DNA of 64,000 nucleotides from Nocardia blacklockiae (lineage in GTDB: Bacteria > Actinomycetota > Actinomycetes > Mycobacteriales > Mycobacteriaceae): positions 62,001-126,000 of the forward strand of contig NZ_JADLRJ010000012.1 in NCBI RefSeq assembly GCF_015477355.1, written 5' to 3'. This document shows, in pieces, positions 44,103 to 52,265 of the stretch. Within the stretch, counting starts at the first letter, position 1; every line of letters starts with the position of its first letter. The notes under the pieces are model-generated. The model was not told where the DNA came from, did not search any database, and saw only the letters and a list, made by a program, of their open reading frames with translations. The position numbers and the translations under genes are program-made.

Positions 44103-46334
44103 ATGGCTGAGATTCGCATTCGGGGCGCGCGGACCAACAATCTCCGGCGCATCGACATCGATGTGCCGCGCGGGCGGCTGGTGGTCTTCGCGGGGGTGTC
44201 CGGCTCGGGGAAGTCGTCGCTGGTCTTCGACACCATCGCCGCCGAGGCCGGGTATCAGGTCAACGAGACCTACCCGCCGTTCGTCCGCAATCGGCTGCCG
44301 CGCTGGACCCGGCCGCAGGTGGATCTGATCGAGGGGCTGTCGCCGGTGGTGGTGATCGATCAGAAGCGGCTGGGCGGCAACGCCCGGTCGACCGTGGGCA
44401 CCATCACCGACGCGTACACCTATCTGCGGCTGCTGTTCTCGCGGGTGAGCGAGCCGTATGTCGGTGAGTCGAACCACTTCTCGTTCAACGACCCGGCGGG
44501 CATGTGCCCGACCTGCGCGGGGCTGGGCGAGACCCTGGCCACCGCGGTGGACCGGCTGCTGGACCCGGACAAGTCGCTCGCGGAGGGCGCGATCCTGCTG
44601 CCGGGTTTCGGCAACGGGCAGTACTGGTATCGGCAGTACGCGGACATCGGGGTGTTCGATCCCGATGTGCCGCTGCGTGATTGGACGCCGCGGCAACGCA
44701 AGGCCCTGCTGTACGGCGGGGCGGACGCGGCGGCACTGGGCACCCGGCCGCCCCGGGACTACGAAGGCGTCGTCGAGCGGTTCGAGCGGATCTACCTGCA
44801 CACCGCCGACACGCTGTCGGATCACAAAAAGGCTGTGGTGGAACGGTTCACGTACGCGGCAGCGTGCCCCGACTGCGGCGGCGAGCGGCTGAACTCGGCG
44901 GCGCGCTCGGCCCGGGTGCTCGGTCACACCATCGTGGAGATGAGCCGGATGGAGATCGGCGAACTCGCCGGACTCGTGACCGGGGTGAGCGAACCCGCCG
45001 TCGCGCCGGTGGTCGCGGCGTTGCACGAGAAGCTGGCCGCGCTGGACGCGATCGGGCTGGGCTATCTGTCGCTGGCCCGGCCCACGACCACACTGTCCGG
45101 CGGGGAATCGCAGCGCATCAAGACGGTGCGGCACCTCGGCAGCAGTCTCGTCGAGATGCTGTACGTCTTCGACGAACCGACCGTCGGGCTGCACCCGCAC
45201 GACGTGCGGTCCATGGCGGGGTTGCTGAAACGGTTGCGGGACAAGGGGAATTCGGTGCTGGTCGTCGAGCACGACCCCGATGTGCTGCGGCTGGCCGACC
45301 ACATCGTCGAGATCGGGCCCGGTGCGGGGGACGGCGGCGGGCAGGTCGTGTTCGAGGGTGGCTTCGAGGCGCTGCGGGTGGCCGACACCCCGACCGGTCG
45401 CGGGCTGCGGACCCGGCGTGCCGCACGGACGCCGCGGGTGCCCACGGGCAAGCTGCGGATCGAGAACGCCACCCGCAACAATCTGCGGAACGTGTCGGTC
45501 GACCTGCCGACCGGCGTGCTGACCGCGCTCACCGGGGTGGCCGGGTCGGGGAAGTCGAGCCTGGTCGCGGAGCTGGTGCGGCAGCATCCGGCCACCGTGG
45601 TCGATCAGCGGCCCGTCACCACCAACCGGCGCTCGACCCCGCTCACCTACGCCGGGCTCGCGCCCGCGATCCGCAAGGTGTTCGCGCGGCGCAACGGGGT
45701 GAGCGCGGCTCTGTTCAGCGCGAACTCGGCCGGCGCGTGCCCGGTGTGCAAAGGCGCGGGCGTGATCTACACCGACCTCGCCTTCATGGACGGCCAGGAG
45801 GTGGTGTGCGAGGCGTGCGGCGGCCGCCGGTTCACCGAGGAGGTGCTGGGCTACACCGTCGACGGGCTGAGCATCGCCGACGTCGACGACCTCACCGTCG
45901 CCGAGGCCGCCCGCCGCCTGCCCGCGCCGTCGATCGCCCGCGCCCTGCGCCACCTCGACGAGGTCGGCCTCGGCTACCTACGCCTCGGCCAGTCCCTCAC
46001 CACGCTCTCGGGCGGCGAATGCCAGCGCTTGAAGATCGCCAAGGAACTCGCCCGCCCCGACGAGCACACCCTCTACATCCTCGACGAGCCCACCACCGGC
46101 CTGCACCTCTCCGACATCGACACGTTGCTCGCCGTCCTGAATCGGTTGGTGGACAAGGGAAATACGCTGGTGGTGATCGAGCACAACCTGGATGTGATTC
46201 GTGCCGCCGACTGGGTGATCGATCTCGGACCGGGCCCGGGGCGGCACGGGGGGCGGGTGTTGTGCGAGGGTACGCCCGAGCAGATCATGCACTGCACGGA
46301 CTCGAAAACCGCTGCGGCGCTGCGTGATATGTGA
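44103..46334 (+). CDS. UvrA-like ABC ATPase, short form (UvrA2/DrrC type)
   Basis: The 743-residue tandem ABC protein has Walker A motifs GVSGSGKSS (residues 31-39) and GVAGSGKSS, signature motifs LSGGESQRIK and LSGGECQRLK, Walker B in YVFDEPTVGLH and YILDEPTTGLH, and paired zinc clusters (CPTCAGLG, CPDCGGERL, CPVCKGAG, CEACGGRRF). It is about 230 residues shorter than housekeeping UvrA, and the UvrB-binding region appears to be missing. Such forms include DrrC-like drug-resistance proteins that act on DNA-intercalator complexes. TACGGT (44090-44095) is seven bases before the ATG, suggesting a leaderless transcript. The divergent WYL gene is its likely regulator. Confidence 0.9.
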   Translation: MAEIRIRGARTNNLRRIDIDVPRGRLVVFAGVSGSGKSSLVFDTIAAEAGYQVNETYPPFVRNRLPRWTRPQVDLIEGLSPVVVIDQKRLGGNARSTVGTITDAYTYLRLLFSRVSEPYVGESNHFSFNDPAGMCPTCAGLGETLATAVDRLLDPDKSLAEGAILLPGFGNGQYWYRQYADIGVFDPDVPLRDWTPRQRKALLYGGADAAALGTRPPRDYEGVVERFERIYLHTADTLSDHKKAVVERFTYAAACPDCGGERLNSAARSARVLGHTIVEMSRMEIGELAGLVTGVSEPAVAPVVAALHEKLAALDAIGLGYLSLARPTTTLSGGESQRIKTVRHLGSSLVEMLYVFDEPTVGLHPHDVRSMAGLLKRLRDKGNSVLVVEHDPDVLRLADHIVEIGPGAGDGGGQVVFEGGFEALRVADTPTGRGLRTRRAARTPRVPTGKLRIENATRNNLRNVSVDLPTGVLTALTGVAGSGKSSLVAELVRQHPATVVDQRPVTTNRRSTPLTYAGLAPAIRKVFARRNGVSAALFSANSAGACPVCKGAGVIYTDLAFMDGQEVVCEACGGRRFTEEVLGYTVDGLSIADVDDLTVAEAARRLPAPSIARALRHLDEVGLGYLRLGQSLTTLSGGECQRLKIAKELARPDEHTLYILDEPTTGLHLSDIDTLLAVLNRLVDKGNTLVVIEHNLDVIRAADWVIDLGPGPGRHGGRVLCEGTPEQIMHCTDSKTAAALRDM

Positions 46335-46378
46335 CTCTTGCCGCGACCGTCCCGTGTCTCGAAATCCGTGCGCTGCCG

Positions 46379-46702
46379 CTAAGGCACGGCGACGATGGGG
46401 TGGTCCCGGGCGGGGCCCGGCGCGGGCGGGACGAGTGCACCGGCGGGTGTGTTGGTGCTGGGCGCCGAGCGGGCGGGCGGGGGCGCGAGCATCTGCAGGG
46501 GCAGTTGCGGTGCGGGCGCGGGCGCGGATTTGCGTTCCGGGTTGCCGCCGCCGCACTCGGAAGCTGTTAGCGCACTATGCGTTTCGGCGCAGGCCGCGGG
46601 CGGCATCACCGGTTCGGCCGCGGCTCCGGCCGCCGCGGCTATCAGCCACGCGGCCGCACCCGGCACGGCCCACCGCCAGGGTGATTTCGGGTTCACAGCC
46701 AT
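46379..46702 (-). CDS. Small secreted protein coupled to the MspA porin gene
   Basis: The 107-residue product has a signal peptide (KSPWRWAVPGAAAWLIAAAAGAAAEPV, cleavage near residue 28), a short region with two cysteines (PPAACAETHSALTASECGGGNP) and a Pro/Ala-rich tail. No family is recognised. ATG 46702 lies inside the last codons of the MspA gene, a 10-base overlap, so the two are translationally coupled and probably work together in the outer membrane. A role as an accessory to the porin is inference only. Confidence 0.72.
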   Translation of the reverse strand: MAVNPKSPWRWAVPGAAAWLIAAAAGAAAEPVMPPAACAETHSALTASECGGGNPERKSAPAPAPQLPLQMLAPPPARSAPSTNTPAGALVPPAPGPARDHPIVAVP

Positions 46703-47328
46703 ATCGGGTCCCCGTAGGCCGCGACCGAATTGTCGGCCGTATCCGTCGATATCGACACCATCGCGAACGAACGCAGGCTCACCGCGCCCGCGCAGGCATC
46801 GATCTTTATCTGCACCTGATCGACGGAAATCGAAGCATGCGGCCCCGCCAGCGCTTTCGTCCCGAGCGTGATGGTCGTGACGGACCCCGGCTTGACGGTC
46901 GTCGACATGTTCGGCAGCGCCAGCGCACTCGCCCCGACCGACACACCCGGCGCGGGAATCACGGTCACCATGGCATTGGGCCCGATAGCCGCGGACAACC
47001 CGACCGTCACACCGGACGACACGTCGGCCTGGCACCCGATCTGATACCCCAGCTGCATCGTCCCCGAATTCACCGCCGCCCGCCCCTCACCCCCGATCTC
47101 CGCCGTGGCCGACAAACTGACGAACCCTTCGCGAGTGAACGGCGTAGCGGCAAGATTGGGCACCCGATACACATCTTCCCCGGTCTTACTGATCCTCACC
47201 TCCCACCCGTCCTCGGTACCGACAGCACGAGACCTGTCCGCAACCGGGTCGGCACTCACAGGCCCCGCGGCCATACCGAGCACGAAGAGAGCAGCGATGC
47301 CGAGCACCGCCGAAATCGAGCGTTTCAT
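46693..47328 (-). CDS. MspA-family porin
   Basis: The 211-residue product has a signal peptide (KRSISAVLGIAALFVLGMAAGPVSA, cleavage near residue 25) and a beta-rich mature part starting DPVADRSRAVGTEDGWEVRISKTGEDVYRVPNL, which is the MspA-family N-terminus. GTMQLGYQIGCQADVSSGVTVGLSAAIGPN and a C-terminal QVQIKIDACAGAVSLRSFAMVSISTDTADNSVAAYGDPIWL follow, with the two family cysteines. MspA proteins form octameric pores through the mycomembrane for small hydrophilic solutes. ATG 47328 has AAGGA six bases upstream. The next gene overlaps its stop. Confidence 0.92.
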   Translation of the reverse strand: MKRSISAVLGIAALFVLGMAAGPVSADPVADRSRAVGTEDGWEVRISKTGEDVYRVPNLAATPFTREGFVSLSATAEIGGEGRAAVNSGTMQLGYQIGCQADVSSGVTVGLSAAIGPNAMVTVIPAPGVSVGASALALPNMSTTVKPGSVTTITLGTKALAGPHASISVDQVQIKIDACAGAVSLRSFAMVSISTDTADNSVAAYGDPIWL

Positions 47329-47519
47329 AGAAATCCTTGCGAAACGGTGGCCCGAAAGCACACCAGACAAACCAGCGCGGTGACCTTACCCGAAACCCCC
47401 ACCACACAGTCACCGTTCCTGGGAGCCTTCCGCACGCAGCCACTTCCCCGGGCCGAGTTCGTCAATCCCAGTGAGGCCGAAACTCCACGGCATACCCCTA
47501 CCTTCATAGCCGACGTACA

Positions 47520-48353
47520 TCATCGACGACTGTTCAATTCGGCCATGATCAGCTCGCGGGCTGCCGCGCCGTAGTGCGCACGCTCGGCGAGTTGGGCGAA
47601 CATTTTGCTGTACAAGGCGATTTCGCGCGGTTGAGTGATCCTCAGCTCGGCCGTGACGACCTCAGCCAACACCATTCGATCATCGAACATGGCGAAGTTC
47701 GTGAGTTGCATGGGGAATTCGGTGCGGGCGGGGATGATGCCCAGCCGGAGGCGCGGCAAGCCCATCGCTGCCAGGAGTCTGTCCAGCTGAGCGACCATGA
47801 TCGCGTCGTTGCCCACTGTGGTCGCCAGCGCCTGCTCCGCGATCACGACGTGGAATCGGTGATCACCGCGATACAAGAACTGTTGTCGTTCCAGACGTTT
47901 GGCGATGCCTTGTTCCACATCGTCGGGAATTCGGTAGAACTCGACTCCTTTACGCAGGACCGCCTCGGCGTACTCGGTGATCTGCAGGATGCCGGGGATG
48001 ATCACCGGTTCGAAGATGCGCGTGATTTTCGTCTGTTCGGCCAGAGTGACCGATGTCTGCTGGCGGCGTCCGGTTCCGGTGTGCAGCGTCCGCCGCCATT
48101 CCAGGTAGGCCGCCTCGATATTGCGCAGTGTCGCAACCAGGTCCGGAAGCTGCGCCTCCGTACCGGTGTGGGCGCAGTAGGCGCGGAGATCGGCTTCGGT
48201 GGGACTGCGATCTCCGGTCTCGATCTTCGACACCTTGGATTCGTGCCAGCCCGCTAGAAAGGCGAGCCGGCGGCCGGTGAGCCCCGCATCCTTCCGCATC
48301 TCACGGAGCCGTTTGCCGAGTGCCTCGCGTGCCGCGTGAACCGAGTTGCTCAC
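47520..48353 (-). CDS. XRE-family regulator with DUF5753 domain
   Basis: The 277-residue protein has an N-terminal XRE helix-turn-helix (EALGKRLREMRKDAGLTGRRLAFLAGWHESKVSKIETGDRSPTEADLRAYC) and a C-terminal DUF5753 region (FEPVIIPGILQITEYAEAVLRKG, RLERQQFLYRGDHRFHVVIAEQALATTVG, LRLGIIPARTEFPMQLTNFAMFDDRMVLAEVVTAELRI). This is the WhiJ/AbaA-type layout of actinobacteria, where a small partner encoded next door modulates the regulator. The GTG 48353 start overlaps the upstream DUF6879 stop by four bases. The effector is unknown. Confidence 0.9.
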   Translation of the reverse strand: MSNSVHAAREALGKRLREMRKDAGLTGRRLAFLAGWHESKVSKIETGDRSPTEADLRAYCAHTGTEAQLPDLVATLRNIEAAYLEWRRTLHTGTGRRQQTSVTLAEQTKITRIFEPVIIPGILQITEYAEAVLRKGVEFYRIPDDVEQGIAKRLERQQFLYRGDHRFHVVIAEQALATTVGNDAIMVAQLDRLLAAMGLPRLRLGIIPARTEFPMQLTNFAMFDDRMVLAEVVTAELRITQPREIALYSKMFAQLAERAHYGAAARELIMAELNSRR

Positions 48354-48874
48354 TGTCGGGCAGTAGCCGCCGCATACTCGGCGTGCGGGATCGCCGAATT
48401 CCACAGGCGCTGTTTCGCATCGACGCAGTGCGCGACCATCCACGCATCGGACGTGACGGCCACCCCGAGCCCGCGTCCCTCGTCGTCTCGGACATGGAAT
48501 GCCACCCGTTCGTCGTCGAGCAGCCAGTAATCCTCGGCCTGCACCTCTCCAGCCCGATGCCGGGGCAGATAGCGAATGTCTTCTCCCGCTTCGACATTCC
48601 GCACCGTCAATTCGAGAAGCCAACGCTGGTAATCGGTATGCGGCTCCGTTACCACCCGCACCCGACGAACGCCCACCCCACGCCCGGTCGTCTCCTCGAC
48701 GAGCGACCGCCACGGCTGAAACCATTCGTAATCCGCGGCCTCGCCCGCGAGGAAACGCCGAAACGGCTCCGACTCGGCGGCCACCCCGTACACATCCCTG
48801 ACTTCGAGGTGGAACGCTTCGCGTCGACAGCTCCGAAGCAACTCCGGATACGGATCACCTTGCCGCAGCAACAC
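48350..48874 (-). CDS. DUF6879-like protein, partner of the XRE regulator
   Basis: The 174-residue product has EAFHLEVRDVYGVAAESEPFRRFLAGE, YEWFQPWRSLVEETTGRGVGVRRVRVVTEPHTDYQRWLLELTVRNVEAGEDIRYLPR and YWLLDDERVAFHVRDDEGRGLG. This pattern is typical of the DUF6879 proteins found beside XRE/DUF5753 regulators. The Trp/Tyr/His-rich centre could form a ligand pocket; its function is unproven. GTG 48874 overlaps the upstream small gene by 20 bases, and its stop overlaps the XRE start, so all three are coupled. Confidence 0.82.
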   Translation of the reverse strand: MLLRQGDPYPELLRSCRREAFHLEVRDVYGVAAESEPFRRFLAGEAADYEWFQPWRSLVEETTGRGVGVRRVRVVTEPHTDYQRWLLELTVRNVEAGEDIRYLPRHRAGEVQAEDYWLLDDERVAFHVRDDEGRGLGVAVTSDAWMVAHCVDAKQRLWNSAIPHAEYAAATARQ

Positions 48875-49181
48875 CGTAGAAGCTCCTCACCAGTTTGGGC
48901 ACCTCGACCACCGCTTCTCCTTCGGCAAGTTCGAGTTGCGCCAGCACTTCGGGTTCGACGACCGGTCGACCGGACAACGTGAAGGTACCTCGACCGGTAT
49001 CGGTCATCCGAGCGCCGAGGAACGTATCCGCCTCGGCGAACCCGAGGAGAAGGTGCGGAATTTCGACCGTCCCCGGATCTTCGGTCACCCAGCCCTGCAC
49101 GACGTAGTGAGACTCACCGACGAACAAGCTGGGGCACTCGCCGACCCCGGAACCACCTCTGCCGAGAAACTTCAGACTCAT
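48855..49181 (-). CDS. Small protein heading the XRE-DUF6879 cassette
   Basis: The 108-residue protein has SLKFLGRGGSGVGECPSLFVGESHYVVQGWVTEDPGTVEIP and a C-terminal LELAEGEAVVEVPKLVRSFYG. It looks like a small beta-rich protein commonly seen with DUF6879 genes in actinobacteria. No function is known. ATG 49181 follows GGGGAG at a workable distance; a longer frame to 49310 lacks family-like sequence. As the first gene of a coupled trio, it may be the antagonist or sensor partner of the XRE regulator. Confidence 0.75.
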   Translation of the reverse strand: MSLKFLGRGGSGVGECPSLFVGESHYVVQGWVTEDPGTVEIPHLLLGFAEADTFLGARMTDTGRGTFTLSGRPVVEPEVLAQLELAEGEAVVEVPKLVRSFYGVAAAR

Positions 49182-49429
49182 GGTTGCACTCCCCTGCACT
49201 GTGACGAACCTTGTCGCGGACTTATCCCATGATCCCGCACGATTGGCGATAACGGGCCTGGTAGAGCGAATGGTGACAAGTTCCGTCAAGTTCCTGGCTA
49301 GGCAAGGCATCTCGCTCGTAGCTTTCGAGGTGGCACTCAGGCTCGGGGGCTCGTCTCCGTCCAGGTCATCCGCAGCATGAGTTTTCGAGCCTGAGCTGCC
49401 TCATTGTCGGACTCTGCTCGGAGGTCGTT

Positions 49430-49576
49430 ATGAATTGGCGTACAAGGCTTTTCGTGTTCGAAGGCGGGATGCTCGAGCTTCGCGAGTATGAGGACGAAGT
49501 GGATTCGGGCGGGTTCGGGTCGTGTGGGGGTGCGGAGGTCGGGGGCGACGGCATGTTCGAGGCGGAGGCGTCGTGA
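49430..49576 (+). CDS. Micro-ORF of 48 residues, divergent from the XRE cassette
   Basis: ATG 49430 has a strong GGAGG five bases upstream and opens a 48-residue frame starting MNWRTRLFVFEGGMLELREYEDEV. The stop TGA overlaps a GTG start of the next frame (GTGA). The peptide is acidic in the middle and Gly-rich at the end; nothing is recognised. The ribosome binding site and coupled stop/start are the main support. Inverted decamers CTCAGGCTCG/CGAGCCTGAG at 49336-49345 and 49386-49395 lie in front of it and could be an operator. Confidence 0.5.
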   Translation: MNWRTRLFVFEGGMLELREYEDEVDSGGFGSCGGAEVGGDGMFEAEAS

Positions 49577-50031
49577 GCACGGCGGTGGGGTTGTGCGTCG
49601 CCGTCGCCATTCCGCTGGCGGTGCTGGGCGGTTGTGTGTTCTGGCCCGATCGGCCGCCGAAAGGCCGTGGGGTGCAAGCGATTCGGGAGAGGATCGAGCA
49701 CGACGGTACTCGAGGGGTCTACCAGGAGCGGGTGAGGTCGGCGTGTTGGCGGATCCAGGAGTGCATGGCTATGCCGGCGGCTACGCCGGCGTTGATGCTG
49801 CGGGTGGAGCCGAATTGGGCTATGGAGACTGTCATTACGGCGGATTGTCTGGCCTGGTCGGTGACGCCGGGGCCCTCCTGGCCGAACAGGAGGAGGCAGT
49901 TGCGGGGGAGGCGGGCGGTTTCCAGGGGGACCGAGCCGGGGACGTTGTCGACGGCTACGACGGCCAGTTCCTCGCGGTCGGCGAAGTCCAGGAGGGTCGC
50001 GACGTCGGGGTGGTGCACGATGTGCTGGTAG
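49573..50031 (+). CDS. Possible truncated small membrane protein running into the RNA methyltransferase gene
   Basis: GTG 49573 overlaps the micro-ORF stop by four bases and begins STAVGLCVAVAIPLAVLGGCVFWPDRPPKG, a signal peptide or membrane helix. Charged sequence follows to about residue 49, just before 49719. From there to the stop at 50031 the frame is antisense to the well-supported RNA methyltransferase and looks like shadow sequence. The likely story is a short gene whose 3' part was lost when the flanking DNA was joined here. Confidence 0.3.
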   Translation: MSTAVGLCVAVAIPLAVLGGCVFWPDRPPKGRGVQAIRERIEHDGTRGVYQERVRSACWRIQECMAMPAATPALMLRVEPNWAMETVITADCLAWSVTPGPSWPNRRRQLRGRRAVSRGTEPGTLSTATTASSSRSAKSRRVATSGWCTMCW

Positions 50032-50438
50032 CGGTCGGTGACCATGGCGCCGCGGCGATTCCAGCGGCGGCGGCCGACGATGTGGACCGCGGCGGCGGCG
50101 AAGGCGTTGGCGGTGCGGACCACCGTGCCGATATTGGCGTCGTGGCCGAAGTTCTCGATGGCGACGTGGAAGGGGTGGCGGCGGCGATCGATGTCGGCGA
50201 CGATGGCCTCGCGCGTCCAATAGCGGTAGGCGTCAACCACATTGCGGCGGTCGCCCTGCGCGAGCAGCTCGGGGTCCAGGCGCGGGTCGTCCGGGGCCGG
50301 GCCGCCGAACTCCTCCGCCCACGGGCCGACGCCGCGGGGGTGCTCGCCCCACTCGGTCGGGCCCGGCGCGGCGTCCGGAGGCTCCTCGGACAGCTCGTTC
50401 ACCGCGGAACCCGCGGGCTCCGCACGCCTCTCGATCAC
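49719..50438 (-). CDS. SpoU/TrmH-family RNA methyltransferase (Rv0380c-like)
   Basis: The 239-residue protein is a SPOUT methyltransferase with HVAIENFGHDANIGTVVRTANAFAAAAVHIVG (motif 1), CLLLFGQEGPGVTD (motif 2) and SIAQFGSTRSINAGVAAGIAMHSWI (motif 3, the knot). It probably 2'-O-methylates a ribose in rRNA or tRNA; the exact base is unknown. The N-terminal 60 residues are acidic and Pro-rich. GTG 50438 overlaps the upstream DUF4190 stop by four bases, which supports this start over GTG 50402. The position ahead of pyrE and clpB matches M. tuberculosis Rv0380c, with a seven-gene insertion. Confidence 0.9.
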   Translation of the reverse strand: MIERRAEPAGSAVNELSEEPPDAAPGPTEWGEHPRGVGPWAEEFGGPAPDDPRLDPELLAQGDRRNVVDAYRYWTREAIVADIDRRRHPFHVAIENFGHDANIGTVVRTANAFAAAAVHIVGRRRWNRRGAMVTDRYQHIVHHPDVATLLDFADREELAVVAVDNVPGSVPLETARLPRNCLLLFGQEGPGVTDQARQSAVMTVSIAQFGSTRSINAGVAAGIAMHSWIRQHADLTRSW

Positions 50439-50761
50439 GTGGACGACGCTCCGATCGCGAACACGACGACCAGCACGATGTAGCCGACGATCAACAGCAG
50501 CGAGAACAGCACCAGCACCGTCGAGACGATGCCGAGCACGTACCCGACCTGCGCGTTGGTGCGACCGCCGTACATGCCGCCGGAGTTGTCGATCTCGGTG
50601 AGCGTGCGGCGGCCCATCACCCACGCGAACGGACCCACCAGGCCGCAGAGCAGACTCACGATCCCCAGGATCAGCACCGTCGTGGCCTGCGGATGCTCGG
50701 GCGGCTGGTACGGCGGGTAGCCGTAGCCACCGAACTGCGGCGGCGGGGGCGGGTAACTCAC
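50435..50761 (-). CDS. DUF4190 small membrane protein
   Basis: The 108-residue product has a Pro/Tyr-rich cytoplasmic tail (PPPPPQFGGYGYPPYQPPEHP), then two membrane helices with the DUF4190 signature: TTVLILGIVSLLCGLVGPFAWVMGRRTLTEID and GYVLGIVSTVLVLFSLLLIVGYIVLVVVF. Function unknown; the family is common in actinobacterial envelopes. The start is GTG 50761. It is coupled to the RNA methyltransferase by a four-base overlap and is divergent from the sensor kinase gene. Confidence 0.88.
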   Translation of the reverse strand: MSYPPPPPQFGGYGYPPYQPPEHPQATTVLILGIVSLLCGLVGPFAWVMGRRTLTEIDNSGGMYGGRTNAQVGYVLGIVSTVLVLFSLLLIVGYIVLVVVFAIGASST

Positions 50762-50888
50762 CGCGCCATCGTAATGGGGTCGGACCTGCGCCGCCCACGG
50801 ACCGACCGCCTACGGTGGGGCTGACCACACCCCGGATTCGGTGGGTCGCCCCCTCGAATCCCGGCACGCCCGCGACCAGCATGGAGTC

Positions 50889-52265
50889 ATGACCGAGACC
50901 TTCGCCGAACCGACCCTCGCGCTCGAGCGCCCGGACCGGCCGCCACTCACCGCGGGCCGGGTGTTCCGCGCGATCCTGCGCGCACCCTTCGAGGCGCGGA
51001 CGTGGAAGGAACTGGCGTACCTCGTCGTGGCCCTCGTGCTCGGCGGCCTCGCCATCATGTGGCTGTTCGGCGGCTTCGGCGCGGGACTGTACAGCTCGAT
51101 CATCCTGCTCGGCATCCCGCTGCTGGCACTGGTGCTGCTGGCCGGGCGGATCTGGGGCCGGGTCTATCGCGCCGTCGGGTCCGCGCTGCTCGACACCCCG
51201 ATGCCCGCGCCGCCCGCGTTCACGCCGCGCCCAGGGCTGCTCGGCTGGCTGCGCAGCGCCTTCACCGACCGCACCTCGTGGCGGGCGCTGGTCTTCCTGA
51301 TCGCGGAGGCCGTGCTCGGACTGTTCGGCGGCTACGTCGTGCTGACGATCGTGGCGATGACCGTGTTCACCGCCATCTCTCCCATCCCGTGGGTCGTCTT
51401 CCACCCGATCAACGTCGACGACCAAGGGCGCGAACATCATTCGCTCGCCCAGTTCGGCACGTTCTACGTCGACACCTGGCCGCGGGTGCTCGCCATGGCC
51501 GCGGTCGGGGTGCTCGGCTGCCTGGCGCTGCCGTGGCTGGTGCGCGGTGTGTGCTGGCTGCACCGGCAGCTGTCGCTCGCCCTGCTGACCCCGACCGCCC
51601 GCGACCGCCGCCTGGTGGAATTGCAGGAGAGCCGCCGGGTCGCGGTGCAGGATTCGGCCGCGACGCTGCGCCGGCTGGAACGCGATCTGCACGACGGCAC
51701 CCAGGCCCGGCTCGTCACCATCGCCATGGCGCTGGGCCGCGCGGAGGAACGCCTCGCCGCCGGCGGCGACCCCGGCGACCTGATCGCCGACGCGCACGCG
51801 AGCTCCAAGGAGGCCTTGGCCGAACTGCGGGAACTGGTGCGCGGCATCCATCCGCCCGCGCTCGAGCTGGGCTTGGAACCGGCACTGGAGACGTTGACGG
51901 CCCGCTGCGCGGTGCCGGTCGAGTTGCGGGTGGAGCTGCCGCAGCGCCCCAATCCGGCGATCGAGGCGATCGCCTACTTCACCGTCGCCGAACTGCTGAC
52001 CAACGTGGTGAAACACGCCGGCGCCACGCGCGCGTGGGTGTCGGTGCTGCCGTTCGGCGCGCACAACATCGCCGTCGGCGTCCGCGACGACGGGCACGGC
52101 GGCGTGCGGCAGCCGGTGGCGCCGGACGGGGACACCGCGGTGAGCGGCGGTCTCGCCGGGCTGGCCGCGCGGGCCCGGGCCGTCGACGGCACGCTGACGG
52201 TGGACAGCCCGGCGGGCGGGCCCACCGTCGTCACGGTCACCCTGCCCGTCGAGGGACCGCGATGA
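50889..52265 (+). CDS. Two-component sensor histidine kinase (NarL-partner type)
   Basis: The 458-residue membrane protein has about four hydrophobic helices in the N-terminal half (a 'putative sensor' region, ELAYLVVALVLGGLAIMWLFGGFGAGL and onward). It then has the HisKA_3 phospho-acceptor LERDLHDGTQARLVTIAMALG and an HATPase with VAELLTNVVKHAG, VRDDGHGG and GGLAGLAARARAVDGTLTVDSPAGGPT. The signal is unknown. ATG 50889 was chosen; GGAG precedes it closely. Its stop overlaps the response regulator's ATG (ATGA), so the pair is translationally coupled. Confidence 0.92.
   Translation: MTETFAEPTLALERPDRPPLTAGRVFRAILRAPFEARTWKELAYLVVALVLGGLAIMWLFGGFGAGLYSSIILLGIPLLALVLLAGRIWGRVYRAVGSALLDTPMPAPPAFTPRPGLLGWLRSAFTDRTSWRALVFLIAEAVLGLFGGYVVLTIVAMTVFTAISPIPWVVFHPINVDDQGREHHSLAQFGTFYVDTWPRVLAMAAVGVLGCLALPWLVRGVCWLHRQLSLALLTPTARDRRLVELQESRRVAVQDSAATLRRLERDLHDGTQARLVTIAMALGRAEERLAAGGDPGDLIADAHASSKEALAELRELVRGIHPPALELGLEPALETLTARCAVPVELRVELPQRPNPAIEAIAYFTVAELLTNVVKHAGATRAWVSVLPFGAHNIAVGVRDDGHGGVRQPVAPDGDTAVSGGLAGLAARARAVDGTLTVDSPAGGPTVVTVTLPVEGPR

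Noticed and set aside
49719-52097. A 792-residue minus-strand frame covering the kinase gene
   Set aside because: Only its last 239 residues are real (the RNA methyltransferase). The rest is antisense to the sensor kinase.
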